From contig JBOHHM010000165.1 in the NCBI GenBank assembly GCA_050725495.1, positions 1 through 16,705 on the forward strand: 16,705 nucleotides of DNA, given 5' to 3'. The notes beneath the pieces were generated by a model. The model searched no databases. It was not told the DNA's origin and worked only from the letters and a program-made list of their open reading frames with translations. The translations under genes were made by a program, and so were the position numbers. Below are positions 16,476 to 16,705 of this stretch, piece by piece. This DNA is from JBOHHM01 sp050725495. Its GTDB lineage: Bacteria > Pseudomonadota > Gammaproteobacteria > Burkholderiales > Burkholderiaceae_C. Numbering within the stretch: the stretch's first letter is position 1; the number at the start of each line of letters is the position of its first letter.

Positions 16476-16705
16476 TTATGCGTCCAGCGCGCCGCGGATG
16501 ACGCGCAGGAAGCCGGCCGCAGCCTGGACCACATGCTCGCGCGGCTGGCCTTCGATCAATTCGATGATCTTGCTGCCGATCACCACGGCATCGGCCACCT
16601 CGCCGATGGCCTGGGCGGTGGCGGCATCGCGGATGCCAAAGCCCACGCCCACGGGCACGCTCACATGCTGGCGGATGCGCGGCAGCATGGCTTGCACCGC
16701 GCCGG
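16476..16705 (-). CDS. trpA: Tryptophan synthase alpha subunit, 3' part
   Basis: C-terminal fragment of TrpA, which cleaves indole-3-glycerol phosphate to indole for TrpB. About 76 codons are visible; the 5' part lies beyond the right edge. The frame stays open to the window end, so the internal GTG at 16697 is not a start. Recognisable family sequence is VPVGVGFGIRDAATA, ADAVVIGSKIIELIE and the terminal helix region. The glycine-rich GVGFGI and the GS of VIGSK belong to the substrate phosphate site of TrpA. It stops with TAA right beside the palindromic array and precedes accD on the same strand. Confidence 0.93.
   Translation of the reverse strand, partial: GAVQAMLPRIRQHVSVPVGVGFGIRDAATAQAIGEVADAVVIGSKIIELIEGQPREHVVQAAAGFLRVIRGALDA

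Overview
The window looks like GC-rich betaproteobacterial DNA, most likely Burkholderiales and close to Comamonadaceae. The evidence is GC-rich codon use, the trpA-accD gene pair at the right end, and dispersed 17-base AT-rich near-palindromes of the form GCTAT-N7-ATAGC, which I recall from that family. No search was run, so the taxonomy is an inference.

Region 1 (1-14142, all + strand) is part of a surface-polysaccharide or glycoconjugate locus. It opens with an AsnB-type amidotransferase cut by the window edge and a GT-B-like putative glycosyltransferase. Next comes a three-gene amidination module: a WbpG/PseA-type N-acetyl sugar amidotransferase with dedicated HisF- and HisH-like ammonia suppliers. 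After that is a tightly overlapping run: Gfo/Idh/MocA oxidoreductase, CMP-nonulosonate synthetase, SDR oxidoreductase, NeuB-type synthase, NeuC/LegG-type hydrolysing 2-epimerase, PglD/NeuD-type acetyltransferase, a CBS-aminotransferase fusion, and a membrane-anchored WbpM/PglF-type 4,6-dehydratase.

Read from the last gene backwards, the dehydratase, aminotransferase, acetyltransferase, NeuC, NeuB and NeuA-like enzymes form a complete route from UDP-GlcNAc to a CMP-activated 5,7-diamino nonulosonic acid, probably legionaminic acid. The WbpG/HisF/HisH module would convert an N-acetyl group to an acetamidino group, as in Legionella and Campylobacter nonulosonates. The sugar transferase, flippase and polymerase are not clearly present and may lie upstream.

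Region 2 (14143-16705) is housekeeping. It holds a LON-substrate-binding-domain protein (-), a YggT-family membrane protein (+), accD (-) and the 3' part of trpA (-). Between trpA and accD lies a 94-bp symmetric array of three ATGAC and three GTCAT elements that can fold into a long imperfect stem-loop.

The most unusual items are: the fusion of a PtmE-like CBS pair to the aminotransferase instead of a nucleotidyltransferase; the mixture of Campylobacter-like (GDP-route) and Legionella-like (UDP-route) genes; a HisF paralogue that keeps its ammonia-gate residues but has Asp130 changed to Glu; and the trpA-accD palindromic array.
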